Part shown: positions 42,223 to 54,744 of the stretch, piece by piece
How the letters are laid out: every line of letters starts with the position of its first letter
How positions within the stretch are numbered: the stretch's first letter is position 1
Source of the DNA: Daucus carota subsp. sativus
Lineage: Eukaryota; Streptophyta; Magnoliopsida; Apiales; Apiaceae
DNA length: 64,000 nucleotides
Direction: 5' to 3'
Assembly: GCF_001625215.2 (NCBI RefSeq)
Contig: NC_030389.2
Coordinates: forward strand, 44,071,454 to 44,135,453
Notes under the pieces: model-generated
What the model saw: only the letters and a program-made list of their open reading frames with translations
Database searches by the model: none
What the model was told of the DNA's origin: nothing
Position numbers and translations under genes: made by a program

Positions 42223-45200
42223 TTTGGGTACATACACAGTTTAGTGCCTTGATAGAGGACTGTATATTTTACAGATTATGATCACGATTCACGAGTCTCG
42301 TTGTTTCCCTTTTCTACAGTTGATAAGATGCTAAAATCGGATCTGAATTTCCTCCTAGTAATTTATTTTCAGTTCCTCTCTAGTGTAGGAACCAAACCCA
42401 CTTCAGAATGCTTCAAAGGATAATTTATCTGGACAGAACATAGTATTCAATTAAAAATTTGTTAAATCAATACAATATCAACAAAAATTTTGTATCACTT
42501 AATTAAATCGACCACAATAACTCCTTCTGAGACCACTATAGTTTCTAACTAAGCCACAAAAATAGTAACTGGGCCTCCTTTTGACAACCCTCATAGTTTC
42601 TTGCTGGTTATAATTCTGCAACTAAGCCTCAATAGTATCAAGCAACTGAGCACCTCCGCTTTGAGAAACCTTATAGCTTCTTACCCCTTCTGAAACCTCC
42701 CTGTAGATTTTACCAGTTGGCATTCACATCCTCAACGTTGGAATATAATATATGATTCTGGTAAGCCTCAGTCGTACCTTAAGGTTTTAGGTTTGAGTGG
42801 GGCAGAATATTTACTTTGGCTATGTGGAGATCACTGAAAATGGATATTCTTGAACATAATAGATAAATAGTTAGGAATTAGGATCTGTTAAAGCATTCTG
42901 CCTGCTACGATTCTTGTGAACTTGTGCTCTTTGCTCAACAAAGAGCAGAATATTACTTAGGCTAAAAAGTGTGGAGATCAGTTAAGATTGACATGCTTGA
43001 AGATTATAGATAAATAAAGATTGCATCAAAACCGCTGAGTTACAATGTTAATTTTGCACAACCTTTTTATTTCAACTCAAGAATTTTTGGATATGCTTTT
43101 CTATTTTGCAATAGATAGTTTATAGTGAATTCCATAGCTCCATTCTCTAAGCAATACCACGAGAAGGCCACCGTCTTCTTTCTGTTCTTCTTCATTAAAC
43201 TACGTAGCTACATCACAGAAATAGATCAGATGCGGATAAGATATACTATTCTTGTTTTCCTCGCATTTGTGTAATGCAATATGCATCTGGTTTCCTATCC
43301 GCTGTTCTTGCCTTATTTCTCAACTTAAAACTAAATAAAGGATAGATTTGTATCTGAAAATCAGCAATAAAGCACACAAGTAGTGGAAGATAATTTTATT
43401 TCTACGTGTAATTGTTTTCAACTTTAATCTCTGGCATAATAAAACTAGAGTCCTTATTTGGTTAATCATACTGGTTTTTGCGTTCTTTCTAACTCGAAGA
43501 GTATAATTAAATCAATTTGCTGTTCATGGTATTTCCAGTTACTTTCTCAAGCTGAGAACTAAAACTAAAAAACATGTGATGTAGTTTTTGTAATTTGCTG
43601 TGAGAAAAATGTAGTTTATGTCTTCTGTAGCATATTGTTAAGGCAAATAGCTACTATGTTGATATACCTGACTCACCTGACCATTTTGATGAATTCCATG
43701 TCCTAAGGACAGATACGAAAGTGCAGATTGCATTGGTTAGTGAACTGCATTGGATTTCAAGGTCACTGAGGATTGAAGAACAGGGTTAATCTGTTATCAC
43801 ATAATTTTGTTATATTAGATTCCGTCAAGAAGTTAATCACATAATTAGAATGTCTGTTGATATAAGTACAAATAATATGCTTACTTTCTAGTGATTTCTG
43901 CTGGCATCCACTTGTGGAAAATATTACTTCCTTTACAACGTTGATTAAGAGCCTAATATATATTATGCTTACTTTTACTGTACAAGGATATCTGTTTGGA
44001 CCAAAGCATTGCTTTAAGTTTGTTTACTGATGTCATTGTATTCGCTGTAGGTTGTTGATTTTAGTACTGATGGCGGCAATAGAAGTTTCTCTTGGCAACA
44101 AAGCAAGAAGTACTACTGTACTAGTGGTCTGGTGCCAGTACTAAAATATATGCATGGTCGTTCTAATCGCTATGATTTTAGTACAAGATCTAAGATAATA
44201 TACGAGTTTTGGGTGTTAGTAGTTGCTCAGATCTATAAACAGATTTTAGATGGTCTTAATCTCTGAAGCTAACATGCAAACCTAACATTTGAGGTTCATC
44301 AAGTTCAAAGGACAGAGAAGAAAAGTTCGAACCCTTAAAGGTAACCCTTTGAACAACTAAAACTCTTTATCAATGCACACTTCAACCCGAAAACTTTAAT
44401 AGTGATGGGAAGGGTCCAAATGGTTACAATCAAAATTTGAGGCTTATAAGTTAAAATATATGTTTTTGTAAATATGAAGGTTTGATGCATTGATAAGACC
44501 AGAACATAACAGAACATTTACAATTATTCTGGGGAATATTATTGCATGATTATATTTTGTCTCTACATTCAGAATTACTAAACAAAAATGTTCTGGTATG
44601 AAATATAGTCATTGGACATCACTACAGAAGTGAGTGCAGCATCTATTACCTTAAGGAAGACAGCAATCATAGCACCCACTTATCAGGCATTTACTTTACT
44701 TTTTCACCTCTGCTTGCTGTGGAGAACAGATTTATGAACAGACAACTGTGGTTTTAACCGAAAATCGCAAACAAAACTGTAGTTTTACCTTCCCCTTGCC
44801 TGAAAAAGATCCTAAGACATTGTACTTTGTCCTTGGTAAAATGGCACGGATAACAGTTTCAGGAAGTTGACATGATATTCCATTCTCTGATTACACTTAT
44901 TCGGCCACAGTGATGGTTTGGAAAAGATGGCATCACTAATTCTTTTCCATGAAGTGTTTAGTTATTCAACTTTATTGTGAACATGGTGCTTGATTGCAGC
45001 ATTTGCACGAGATTAGCTAGTGTCAGTCATTTTCTTATCCTAGTCTTTAATACATAACAGATAGCGAATCTGACACTGCAGGCCAATTTTTGCCTCTTTT
45101 TTCTGGTTACGGTTTCAGGCCTAGGCATGCAATGAACCTTGACGAAAAAAAAGGATGGAAAACATGAGGAATCTCCAAGAAATTAATCTTTTCTGTCTAT

Positions 45201-47093
45201 GCAGTCATCCTTCCCGAATCAAGGGTAATATGTGCACGCGAGTGTTGTTGCTGAAATTGAAATATGGCAATGGTTAGGCTTCGCCAGAAATAAAGCTACT
45301 GTGTGTATGTGCTCCAACTGGATTCACACACAAAAACAAATCATGTCACTTCAGATTATCATGATTATGATTCTAATAATTGACAGCATGAAAGTTTGTA
45401 AGGCTGTTTGGTACTTTTAATGAGGACATTCAATGTGAAAATGTATAGTAATTTCATGGAACAAGGTGAAAAGTAACATTACTTAGTTTCTGCCAACTGT
45501 GAGTCTGTAATTGCCTTGTTTCATTCTGTCTGCAGAAATTTTGCAGGAAACAGCTTGCGATGCATACGTGGAAGCCACCAAATTTATCCTGTAGACGAAA
45601 GAAACATTGTTAACTAATCAGAAACATGCATCTCATTCTCATCTGCATCTGCATGCTTTTAGTGTTGATTTTTGTAACTGTTAAACCACACTTTCCGCGT
45701 TAAACATGCTCTTATTCGTATGATTTGGAATAAGAATTTGACAAGTGACGTATTGCGCTCATCATTTTCAGTAAGCAACTCTGTTTTCTAAGTAATTTTG
45801 CTAGCGTAGATCTCAATTATGCACCGCGGGATAGTGACTAGTTCCTTTTGTTTCCCTTTACTTGATTCCTTGGGCCATATTCTTCTCATCCTCTTTCTGT
45901 GCTTTTAGATTTCTCAGTAGATCTCCTCTTATATGGGTCCCTAATGGAATAATAATTGATTAGGGAATTTTTTTTTTGTGACTTTCGATTCACGGGACCT
46001 TCTGATACTGATCGAAAACACCAGGGGGTCACTTGGCATCATCCTGGAATCTCCTTTACCTCGTCGAATATTTCAAAACAAGAAAGGGCTTAAGTACAGC
46101 AGTTGTTCATAGAAAAAGTTGGCCTAATAACAATTCTTTGCTTGTTTTTCAAACATTTGGGCCACATATAGTGTAGAATTTGTTAACAGTTATATTCTTG
46201 TTTGAATTTCAAGTGTTAGGTTGCCAGTAGGGAATATTAGTACAGCCAAGAAGCATCAACTAAGTGAATGGTATAATCCTCTTTCAAGTCAAAAGTTTCC
46301 AATATGTAAAAATTTTAAAATAAAAAAGTATTGCACAAAACATCAGAAGGATCAATTATTTCAGACACCCTGATTCTCTTGGATCCAATGAACTTAGTTC
46401 TGAACTATCGATTAATGAGGATAGTTTAACTGTTCCGGAATCTTGATCAATGATATTGTTCTTTCTTACTTTCAAACTATTGAAATTATGCAGTTTTTTC
46501 TTCCACAGTACCTCGACATGACATGAGCGTGAAGGGGGTTCAAGAATCCGTTTTATTTTTAATATTGCAGCAGAATAACTGAAATACTGAATGTAAGGCA
46601 CTGAGATGGCAATTTCTCTGGAGATCAATCATTGAGGTCTAAAACAAGCTCTGGGAACATGAATTGACTAGCTCCAACCCTAATAATCTAAAGATTAGAT
46701 AGATTTTCATTATACAAATTGAGTGGAAGGCTAAGCCTTCAGCTAAGATATGTCGATAAAGATTTGGATTAATAAAGATTTAAAGAAAACGCCATCTTTG
46801 GAATATATTTTTCCTGGACTTTTCGGAATAGTAGGTCCTCCTGCTGATTGTTTTCTTTCTCTTCCTTGTTTGTCTTTTATTCTGGACCATTTTTTTTGTA
46901 TGATTCCTTTTATATCAGGAATTTACATACACATGCTTGTGTTGGGCATTTTGTCATTGATTCGTTTGTGCAGTTCTCTGGACTTAACAGGACAGGAAGC
47001 TTCTGCAGTTCTTCACATATTTTATCAAACCCAGAAAAATTCTTACCATTCTCACCTCTTGGATAAACAAATAAACAGCGCTCGAATCCGCAA

Positions 47094-47150
47094 GCTCTGA
47101 TACCATGTAAGTAACCAGCTCATCTGAAATCTCGAGGTGGTAGAGGTAGA
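47094..47150 (-). mobile_element. LTR-retrotransposon fossil, primer site and LTR edge
   Basis: On the minus strand TGGTATCAGAGC follows a ...TTACA end, the standard arrangement of LTR end and Met-tRNA primer site in plant copia-like elements. Sequence to the left (about 46750-47093) would be internal leader. No recognisable gag or pol remains, so it is a broken fragment; boundaries uncertain. Confidence 0.4.
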
Positions 47151-47326
47151 CTCCAACAAAATCTTACATTATTTAATACAAAGATCATTTTCCTACTTAT
47201 TTATCCGTTCATAAACTAGACACTAGAAATCATAAAAAAAATCAAATTGACCAAATAAATACAACGATGATTGATGTAAATATTATGTGTCAGACTAATA
47301 CGAGTGTAACATAAGAACAGAAATGC

Positions 47327-47446
47327 CAACAAGGTGTTGATGTGGTAGGTGTTGATGTGGTAGCAGAGCCCTTGTACCCCCTTGCGGGAGGTCGGGAGTT
47401 CGACTCCCCATGTGTGCGTGTGTAATCAACTAGGAAAAAAAAAAAA
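47327..47446 (+). mobile_element. Short tRNA-type SINE, 120 bp
   Basis: Flanked by an exact 18-bp target duplication ACATAAGAACAGAAATGC (47309-47326 and 47447-47464). Ends in a 12-13 base A tract and contains a Pol III B-box-like GGAGTTCGACTCCCC. The A box is weak (GGTAGCAGAGC region). The length, A tail and long target duplication fit L1-type mobilised SINEs. The exact duplication suggests a young insertion. Confidence 0.82.
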
Positions 47447-47772
47447 ACATAAGAACAGAAATGCTCAGGAAATAAACTTTCTAAGCTATGAGCTGATAGA
47501 CAGTCATCTTCTTGAGCAGGGACCCATAATAAACATCAAGTTTCTGACTTTCTAAATGTACTGTAATCAACGATTACCAAGGAAAGTAAATAATTATCTG
47601 GATTGATTGCACTTTCTGTTATTTCTCCATTAATCCCATCCATCATTTTCTTTCCTCAGTGGCATCACAGCCGTCAATCCAATCATATCTAGGCATATAT
47701 TGAACGCTCAAGATGCCACCACACTCTAATCTAGAACATATTTCTGTAGGTTTTAAATATGTGAGCTATATT

Positions 47773-48280
47773 TAGGGCTGGCAATTTCGGGTTTCGGATC
47801 GGGTTCGGGTCGGGTTGACAGTCGCGGGTCAAAAAATTTACCCAACCCGAACCCGACCCGAAAATTTAATGGGTTAGAATACCCAACCCGAACCCGACCC
47901 GCACTACCCGCGGGTAACCCGAACCCGACCCGAAAATTAATATTTATTAATAAAAATATTTTTTAAATAATAAATAAATATTATTTTAATCCAAATAAAT
48001 TAATTTTTATTAAATTAAATAATTTTATATTAAATTTAACTAATAAATTTTATAAAAATAATAAAAATATATATAATATTTATATTATATATTAATTTTC
48101 GGGTAATTTCGGGTCAATTTCGGGTAACCCGAATTCAACCCGAAAATGACCCGATTTTCCTGGGTTGATTTTGGGTCAACCCGAATTCGACCCGAACCCG
48201 AAAACCCCCAACCCGAATTCGTATTTTGCGGGTCGAATTCGTGTCGGGTTGTCGGGTCGGGTCCAATATTGCCACCCCTA
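47773..48280. mobile_element. hAT-like element with GGGTTCGGGTCGG palindromes, 508 bp
   Basis: Perfect 8-bp target duplication GCTATATT (47765-47772 and 48281-48288). Inverted ends TAGGGCTGGCAAT and ATTGCCACCCCTA. Both arms are rich in GGGTTCGGGTCGG-like words facing its complement, so the element can fold into a large hairpin around an AT-rich centre (47935-48095). No coding sequence. The 8-bp duplication fits hAT. Confidence 0.8.
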
Positions 48281-48439
48281 GCTATATTCGACTTTAAATC
48301 GAAAAATATTTATTTGTTAAATAAGCTGATTTAAAATTAGAAATAAATCAGAAACAAGTGAGAAACTTATTTAAAGTACTTTTTGATCAACTTATTTTAT
48401 TGTTAAGTTTTTTCTAATAACTGTCAATTTCAAAACAAA

Positions 48440-48444
<5 letters not shown>

Positions 48445-48470
<26 letters not shown>
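48445..48470. repeat. (TA)n microsatellite
   Basis: About 13 uninterrupted TA units in AT-rich spacer. Confidence 0.8.
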
Positions 48471-48476
<6 letters not shown>

Positions 48477-49532
48477 TTCAATAACGGATAAATTATTCAT
48501 TATATGAAATTACTTACACAAATAATTTAAACATATGTATAAATTATTATTTTAAATTAATCCAAACGAGTTCCTAATCAAAATATAATTTGCAAATTAG
48601 GCCAAAATGGATTGGCTTATTCACATACTTTATCTTTTTGTAAAGTAGTTCTTGAAAACATAAATACGGCAAGTTTGTCCTAAAATCTATTGTTGGATTC
48701 TTTGATTCCTCTATCCCTACAAGGAACAAAAAGAATCTGCCAATCCCACCACGCCCTGCTCAAAAGAGAAGCTTAAAAAGAAGTCATGTCGAAAAGAAAA
48801 TTAAAAATTTAAATTAATTTAAAAAATGCCCGTTTGGTTATCTCTTTCAATATTCATAAAGAAATATTCACTAAAGCATCCCCACTATTATAATCTTTCC
48901 CCATCAAAGCTTCTCCAAGTTTTAGAAAGTTGCTCCCATTATACATCATGGTGGGGTTGCATTATTCATTAGGAATCAAACACATTAACACACATATATC
49001 ATTATTCTTTTATGTGGAAATAATTTATTCCGTAAATAATTTTTTTTTACGGTATACATGTTATGAGTCATAATAGTACGAGATATAAACATCATTGTTA
49101 ATACCGGTAAATATTTAATTTTTACGTACTAATAACATCGAAATAATTATTAATGATTCGTGTTATGAGTCATAATACAACCAGAAGATCGATAAAGTTC
49201 CGATTTTTATGTATTAATAATGTTAAATAATCAACTCTCCCGAACTCTATTGAGATGTATTTCCGATGAATAGTTTGTGAGATAAATAATTTGTAAATTT
49301 AAACCAATAATTTTATGTAACATGATTTTGTGTGTGTTGAGAGGGAGGGTGGGGGGAAGGAAAACAGGAGGATAAAAACAAACCATCAACTTTTTTCCTC
49401 TTTTCTCTGCTTTTGAGACTCAAATTGAAGTGTGTTGCTTTCTCTGTTTTTGCTCCATCAGAGATTCTCCCCACTCCATCTCAAGTCAAAGATGAAAGAA
49501 AAAGAAATGCATAAAATGATACTCCTGGTCAG

Positions 49533-49685
49533 CGTTCTAAAAATCCCCGATTAATCTTAAAAAAATATGTTATCCATTTATTGATTACACTCTGATTTGA
49601 TTAAAAAAATTTGATTTATCGAAAAATCTTCGACAGATCAACTGATTAGTTCCGATTCCCGATATCTACGATCCGTAGATAATAT
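49533..49685. repeat. Relic related to the hAT-type MITE at 11184
   Basis: Begins CAGCGTTCTAAAAATCCCCG then GATTAATC, matching the end and GATTAATC words of the 11184-11377 element; the far end, near CCGATTCCCGATATCTACGAT, is unclear. No target duplication identified. Confidence 0.4.
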
Positions 49686-49931
49686 TTAAAATACTAAATG
49701 GGAAAATTTGAAATTCAATAAAAAGGAAAAACTAGCCACAGCTCATAGCATATATTCCTCTCCCAACATAACCCTACTTATGTTTCCAGATATGGTGGTG
49801 AGAACATAAGACATTTCAACAACTCCCATTTATAAAGAGAACTCCAGCTGCCCTCACCAACTCACTCATAATTTTCTGTCCTTTAAACTCACAAGATTTC
49901 TCTTACATTCTCAGCACTCACTCTAAAATCA

Positions 49932-51529
49932 ATGCCTCTGCAGAATATGCAGCAAGATCAGGACATGAACTTGGTTTTGTCAAGTGATGCTAAGCCTAGG
50001 CTTAAGTGGAATCCTGAGCTTCACCAGAGATTTGTGCATGCTGTCGCGCAATTAGGCGGTGCAGACAGTAAGTGTTTTCGCAATCCAGGTGGTTAAAATT
50101 AGAGTCTGTTACATATCTGTGTTGGCTATGGAGCTAGTCAGCAGGTTCCTAGGCAAAAATCCTAAGCAGAATAGGATGTCCAGTAATACGTCTTTTTATT
50201 CAGCAAAATTAGTTTGTTGCTTAACATTCTTGATTTTAATTTGATTGGCAGAGGCTACACCGAAAGCTTTAATGAGGGTGATGCGAATTCAGGGACTTAC
50301 TTTGTACCACTTGAAGAGTCATTTGCAGGCATTTATCTTACTCTGTTTAATATGACATTGCTAGATTTTTTAATGATGGGAAAGAATCGAATTTATTTAA
50401 AATTTTTGTTGCTGCAGAAGTATAGATTGGGTAAAAGTCAAGAATCACAGACTTGCGACGACAATGATCAATCAGGTGAGTGGTCTCCATATAATGCACA
50501 TCGATGACGACTTTAAGACAAGCATAGATGAGGATTCGGATCAGGACTAATCCAAAATCTGTTAATACGCGCAGAATATGAAGAGAGGCAGATGAGTCAC
50601 CCGAGCAGAGAGTATAGCAATGGAAATCAGAATCAAATTAATGAGTAATGATAGTTAAAAGATTGTTTTTTATTGAATTGGGAAAGAAAAATATAAGGAT
50701 TATTGTTGATTAATTTTATTTTTTTTTTAATTCAGGAGCTTGCAGATAGCTCAGGCTCTACAGATGCAAATGGAGGTGCAGAGGAAACTTCACGAGCAAA
50801 TTGAAGTAAAAACCTCTCTGTGATCACGACATTATCTGTTCAAATTCATTTCACGAAACTAAAAGAATCTTATACAAAAATCTTTTCCAGGTACAGAGGC
50901 ATTTGCAACTGCGGATTGAGGCACAAGGCAAGTATTTACAGTCCGTGTTAAAGAAGGCGCAAGACACGCTTTCTGGATGCAATCCATCTTCTGCAGAAGT
51001 GGAACTTGCTAAAACTGAACTTTCTCAGTTAGTATCAATGGTCGATAACGGATGCCCTAGTTCCTCATTGTCTATGCTAACAGAAACACATGGCTCGTTT
51101 GTAAAAGATAATGAAATCAAACCGTTAAGGGGGACTAGATGTTCGCTAGAAAGCTCTCTGACATCGTCAGAAAGCTCTGGAAGAAAGGAAGAAAAGCGTC
51201 AGAAACATGAAACTGATGACATTACAAACAACAGCAGTGAAAATTTCGTCGTGCTTTCTCTAATGGAAATGCATTCTCGCGAGAAAATTGGCTCTGTAGA
51301 GAAGGGCGATGCAAGAAAAAGAAGTGAAAGCAAAATTTTTGAAGTTGACTGTATTGAGCAACCACTGTGGAAACGATCAAGAGTTGATAAAAGTCCTGAG
51401 CAGCTGAGAAAGTTCGATTTTTCGGGTACATTTGATCTGAACAGCCATTGTTCGAATTACTTGGACTCAAGTTCAAAGGAGATTGATTTGAACTCCAAGG
51501 AAGTGAACCAATTCAATGATAATCTATAA
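49932..51529 (+). CDS. MYB-CC (GARP) transcription factor, PHL8-like, 6 exons, 349 aa
   Basis: DNA-binding factor of the PHR/PHL group, which includes regulators of phosphate-starvation genes. Exons: 49932-50067, 50252-50328, 50418-50475, 50575-50644, 50736-50805, 50891-51529. Residues about 23-76 form the GARP Myb-like domain (PRLKWNPELHQRFVHAV; KATPKALMRVM; LTLYHLKSHLQKYRLGK). The MYB-CC coiled coil follows at about 120-155 (LQMQMEVQRKLHEQIEVQRHLQLRIEAQGK in two halves across an exon boundary), with the family LHEQIE motif. The C-terminal third is Ser-rich and ends with DLN-containing words (FDLNSH, EIDLNS), possibly repression motifs. Intron 2 starts with GC rather than GT: the frame requires SHLQ then KYRLG, giving CAG/GCATTT. 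MSP such as SSDAKPRLKW at the start resembles PHL8. Start is the first ATG. Confidence 0.87.
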
Positions 51530-52643
51530 ACCCTAAGACCTTGATTCAATGATGCCAGATGATACCATCTTGATTCTATAATCGAAATGCTTCTAATACA
51601 AAATATGTTTTTGTACAAAATATGTATATTGTTGTGTATGGAGTACCTCGGAGAATTTAAAATTAAACGTTTAAAATATCAAGTATAAAAAATTGTTGTG
51701 TTTGACTCGATTGTCAAGTGTTGCCAGTTTGAAATTTGAATTTTAACCAGATCAACTAAATTGTATTCTTGAAGTATTGCTAGCTCAATTATTTGTACCA
51801 TGAACAAAGTCTAATATACATGGCATGTACATGGTCCTATACCAATGATACAGTGACGGAATCAAGACGAGACTGATTAAGGCGTTCTGTCAGGCTCCAT
51901 TGAATTCCAAAATTTCAAACTCTAAAGTTATTTTAAAATTAACACTTGTTAATATGAAAATATTAGTGATATTTGAGACTAGTCCAAATTATTTTCTAAT
52001 CCCGATCCTGTAACCAAGAATAGCCACAAGAATAGACATGAGTTTATCATCAGAAATGTCAGAGAATAGATGGAGAATGATTCAGAGAGATCATGTTACT
52101 ATGCTTTATACTCTTTTCTATATAGAAAAGACAAGTAGGTGTTTCACAAAGCTAGTCTTCAAAGTAGAAAACATTATTGTGGAAGCAAAACGCAAAGGTG
52201 GAAAGAATCATAGGCCAAACCATGCGCATTTGAGTATTCATGCGTTTTTAGGAAGCTTTGTTTTAAAATATAGCTTGACCAATTCAACTGCACTTTGATC
52301 ATGCTCACCTCTATGTAAGACTATTATAATAAGAAGTCGACACGTAATCGCGATTAAGATTGTGTTCACTTAGACGGAATGAATTAGGTTAAGATAAATT
52401 GTGTTCACCTATCACCTGAACAGAATGGAATGAATTAGGTTAAGATCGTGTTCACTTGAACGGAATGAATTAGATTTATATTCAATTTTTGGAATCATAA
52501 ACATAAAACATATTTCATTCAAGGACTCAAAAACACAAAATGGCCATTTTCTTCACTCATTCACTCTATATACAAGATGGCTGCAGCAAGACCAAAGATT
52601 CAAATAAAACAATATCCACAAACAAGAAAAAAGATTAACTAAT
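51530..52643. other. Spacer between PHL-like and RING genes (converging)
   Basis: No gene seen. At about 52352-52475 there are three direct copies of a unit like GTGTTCACTTGAACGGAATG followed by AATTAGGTTAAGAT, with spacing near 40-60 bp. Open frame 52038-52298 shows no family signature. Confidence 0.5.
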
Positions 52644-53297
52644 CTAATTTTCCATCACTCTCTGAGCTTCATCAGAATCATTATCATTATCATCCCTTTG
52701 ATTAGAGTCCCCACTTCTTGTATTAGTACTATTCATACCAAAACTCACCCAAATTTCTCTTCTTCTCCCACCCTCATCACCAAAAAAACTCTTGTGATTA
52801 TTTTCATTATCATCCACAGGCATATTGAATCTGCAAACAGGACAAGACCCATTAATTTTAAGCCACTTTTCAACACACTCCCCATGAAAAACATGCTGAC
52901 AAGGCATTTGTTTAGCTACTGTGTCCATATACCCCTCCATGCATATCACACACTCATCAGTTTCTTGAGGCTCAACAGTTTGCATGGCTTCTATGGATGC
53001 TTTTGAAGCTGGTGGTGGGCCCTCTTTGGAGGTTATGAGGTCGTTTAGCAGCGCGTGGATACGCCACGCGCTGCCATCGATCATCACCACGCTCTGGGTT
53101 AGAGGGTTGAGCAGGATGATCCGGTCATGTGGGTCGGATCTTTCTGGGGAATCTTGATCTGGGTTGGTGGTGGTTTGGGGGTTTGTTAAGGGGAGAGTGA
53201 TGGGTGAGAATAGAGATAGTGGCCTGTTTCTTGAATTTATCAGCTGTTCTAGTAGAGATAGCTCAGACATGTTTGTTTGATCAGAGGCCATCTTCAA
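52644..53297 (-). CDS. RING-H2 E3 ubiquitin ligase, 217 aa
   Basis: Single-exon ubiquitin ligase; a RING-H2 finger recruits E2 enzymes. Cys 116 and 119, Cys 133, His 135, His 138, Cys 141, Cys 152 and 155 (CVICMEG ... MPCQHVFHGECVEKWL ... CPVC) give the complete C3H2C3 pattern. No transmembrane helix, so cytosolic or nuclear. An N-terminal conserved piece (RIILLNPLTQSVVMIDG) precedes the finger, and the acidic tail (DDNDNDSDEAQ) follows. Short architecture resembles Arabidopsis MPSR1-like ligases, which act on misfolded proteins; that identity is tentative. Either Met 1 or Met 3 (MASDQTN) may start translation. Confidence 0.88.
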   Translation of the reverse strand: MKMASDQTNMSELSLLEQLINSRNRPLSLFSPITLPLTNPQTTTNPDQDSPERSDPHDRIILLNPLTQSVVMIDGSAWRIHALLNDLITSKEGPPPASKASIEAMQTVEPQETDECVICMEGYMDTVAKQMPCQHVFHGECVEKWLKINGSCPVCRFNMPVDDNENNHKSFFGDEGGRRREIWVSFGMNSTNTRSGDSNQRDDNDNDSDEAQRVMEN

Positions 53298-53302
53298 ATT
53301 TT

Positions 53303-53532
53303 GTAGCTAGATGAGCAAATCTCTCTCAGCTAGATGAACAAATTTCTCTCTCTCTCTCTCAGCTAGATGAACAAATCTCTCTCTGCTAGAATCTCTCTCT
53401 CTCTCTCTAAGCTAGATGAACAAATCTCTCTCTCTAAGCTAGATGAACAAATCTCTCTTTCTCTCTCTCACCTAGATGAACAAATCTCTCTCTTTCTGCC
53501 TCTCTCTGCTAGAATCTCTCTCAGCTAGATGA

Positions 53533-53568
<36 letters not shown>

Positions 53569-53572
53569 ACTC
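53303..53572. repeat. Compound minisatellite in RING gene leader
   Basis: Several copies of AGCTAGATGAACAAATCTCTC separated by variable CT tracts, immediately upstream of the RING start codon. On the sense strand this is a GA-rich leader. Copy number is likely variable between individuals. Confidence 0.8.
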
Positions 53573-53579
53573 CTCTCTG

Positions 53580-54744
53580 TGTGTGAAAATTGTATGGATT
53601 AGGATTGTGAAAAAATTGAGGCAGGGGGTTTTAAGGAGGAAGGTTGTGGAAGGATCTGGAAGGTTAGTGGTAGGAAAACTGTAAGAAAATGGATTAAAAA
53701 AGAGGTCATTTTCAGTTAGATGAGATATTTAGTGTGTATATCACTATGGTGGAGTTCTTGTAGACAGTACATTATTGCTGATGGGGTTCATAGTTGTTAG
53801 CTATCACATGAGTCATGTTCGGAGTTGGGACCTATTGAGGTGGCAGTTTTGTGACTGTTTGTAGCTTTGTCACCACTCCTTAATTTATGTTAAAATGGAT
53901 TGAGTTGCTATGCATTGCACTGGTAAAAAAATAAATCCAATAGTGACATATACTGTGGAAATGTACTTCATTTTAATGGAGATTTGGTACTTTGGGGAAC
54001 TCCAGAATTGCAATATATGTTGTGATCCTCAAGCAAACTTGAATGGTTCCATAGTGATAGAGTAGTTGATGGTCATTTGACTCATCTTATCATTTTCTTC
54101 AGGAGTCTTAGTTAGCTTTCTCGCACCTTCACTAATCCGGAAAGTGACCAACACAACATCAGCTTTCTCACATCTCGACTAATTCTGAGAAATGACTAGC
54201 TCGACTAGCAAAACATCCTACCGTCATTGCCACCCACTCACACTAACCGACAATCTCAGCAAGCTCGAAACACATTCGTAAATCTAAGTTAACCTTTCAT
54301 CTCAGTACATTTCAGACGCTTAAAACCTAATGTTGTTCGGAAGCTGCATCTACAATCTAAATAGCCTGTTGTAACAAGAAAAATATAGATTTTATGATTA
54401 CTCTTCTCTAATTCTACACCTGTTTAGTCGCGTTTAAGAATCCTCAAAGTATTACTGAAGTCTGGAGATTCTATCGCGAGAACCAGCAAAGAAAACTGAT
54501 ACTGTGTATTAGTGCCTCAATTGTAAACTTTACTATACAAGGCTAGATCTCCCCCTCTTGACATACTATACAAGTATTATGTACTCCTAGTGAACTAAAG
54601 CTTTCAGTTTGCACTAAACATATACACAATAATATAGTAACACGTTACCTACTATACAACACCGCACAAGACAAGTTCTGCAATTTTCTTGCACGATTTC
54701 TTCCGTTTTGCTCTTCCCGTCAAATTGCTTCCGACAGAAATGGG
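53580..54744. other. Spacer between RING and galactosyltransferase genes
   Basis: RING promoter region and the 3' flank of the galactosyltransferase. Around 54100-54260 there are repeated words such as TTTCTCGCACCTTCACTAAT / TTTCTCACATCTCGACTAAT. No gene supported. Confidence 0.45.

Larger units (their letters stand above)
40553..49931. other. Gene-poor 9.4-kb region
   Basis: I find no protein gene. Open frames (40996-41388, 41157-41357, 45232-45420, 46356-46628, 46750-47100) lack family signatures. The region holds LTR-element fossils, a plastid-type trnF fragment, a SINE, a palindromic hAT-like element and a long TA repeat. Bases 41400-46700 have the composition of old intron or spacer; a long non-coding RNA cannot be excluded. 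Confidence 0.5.
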
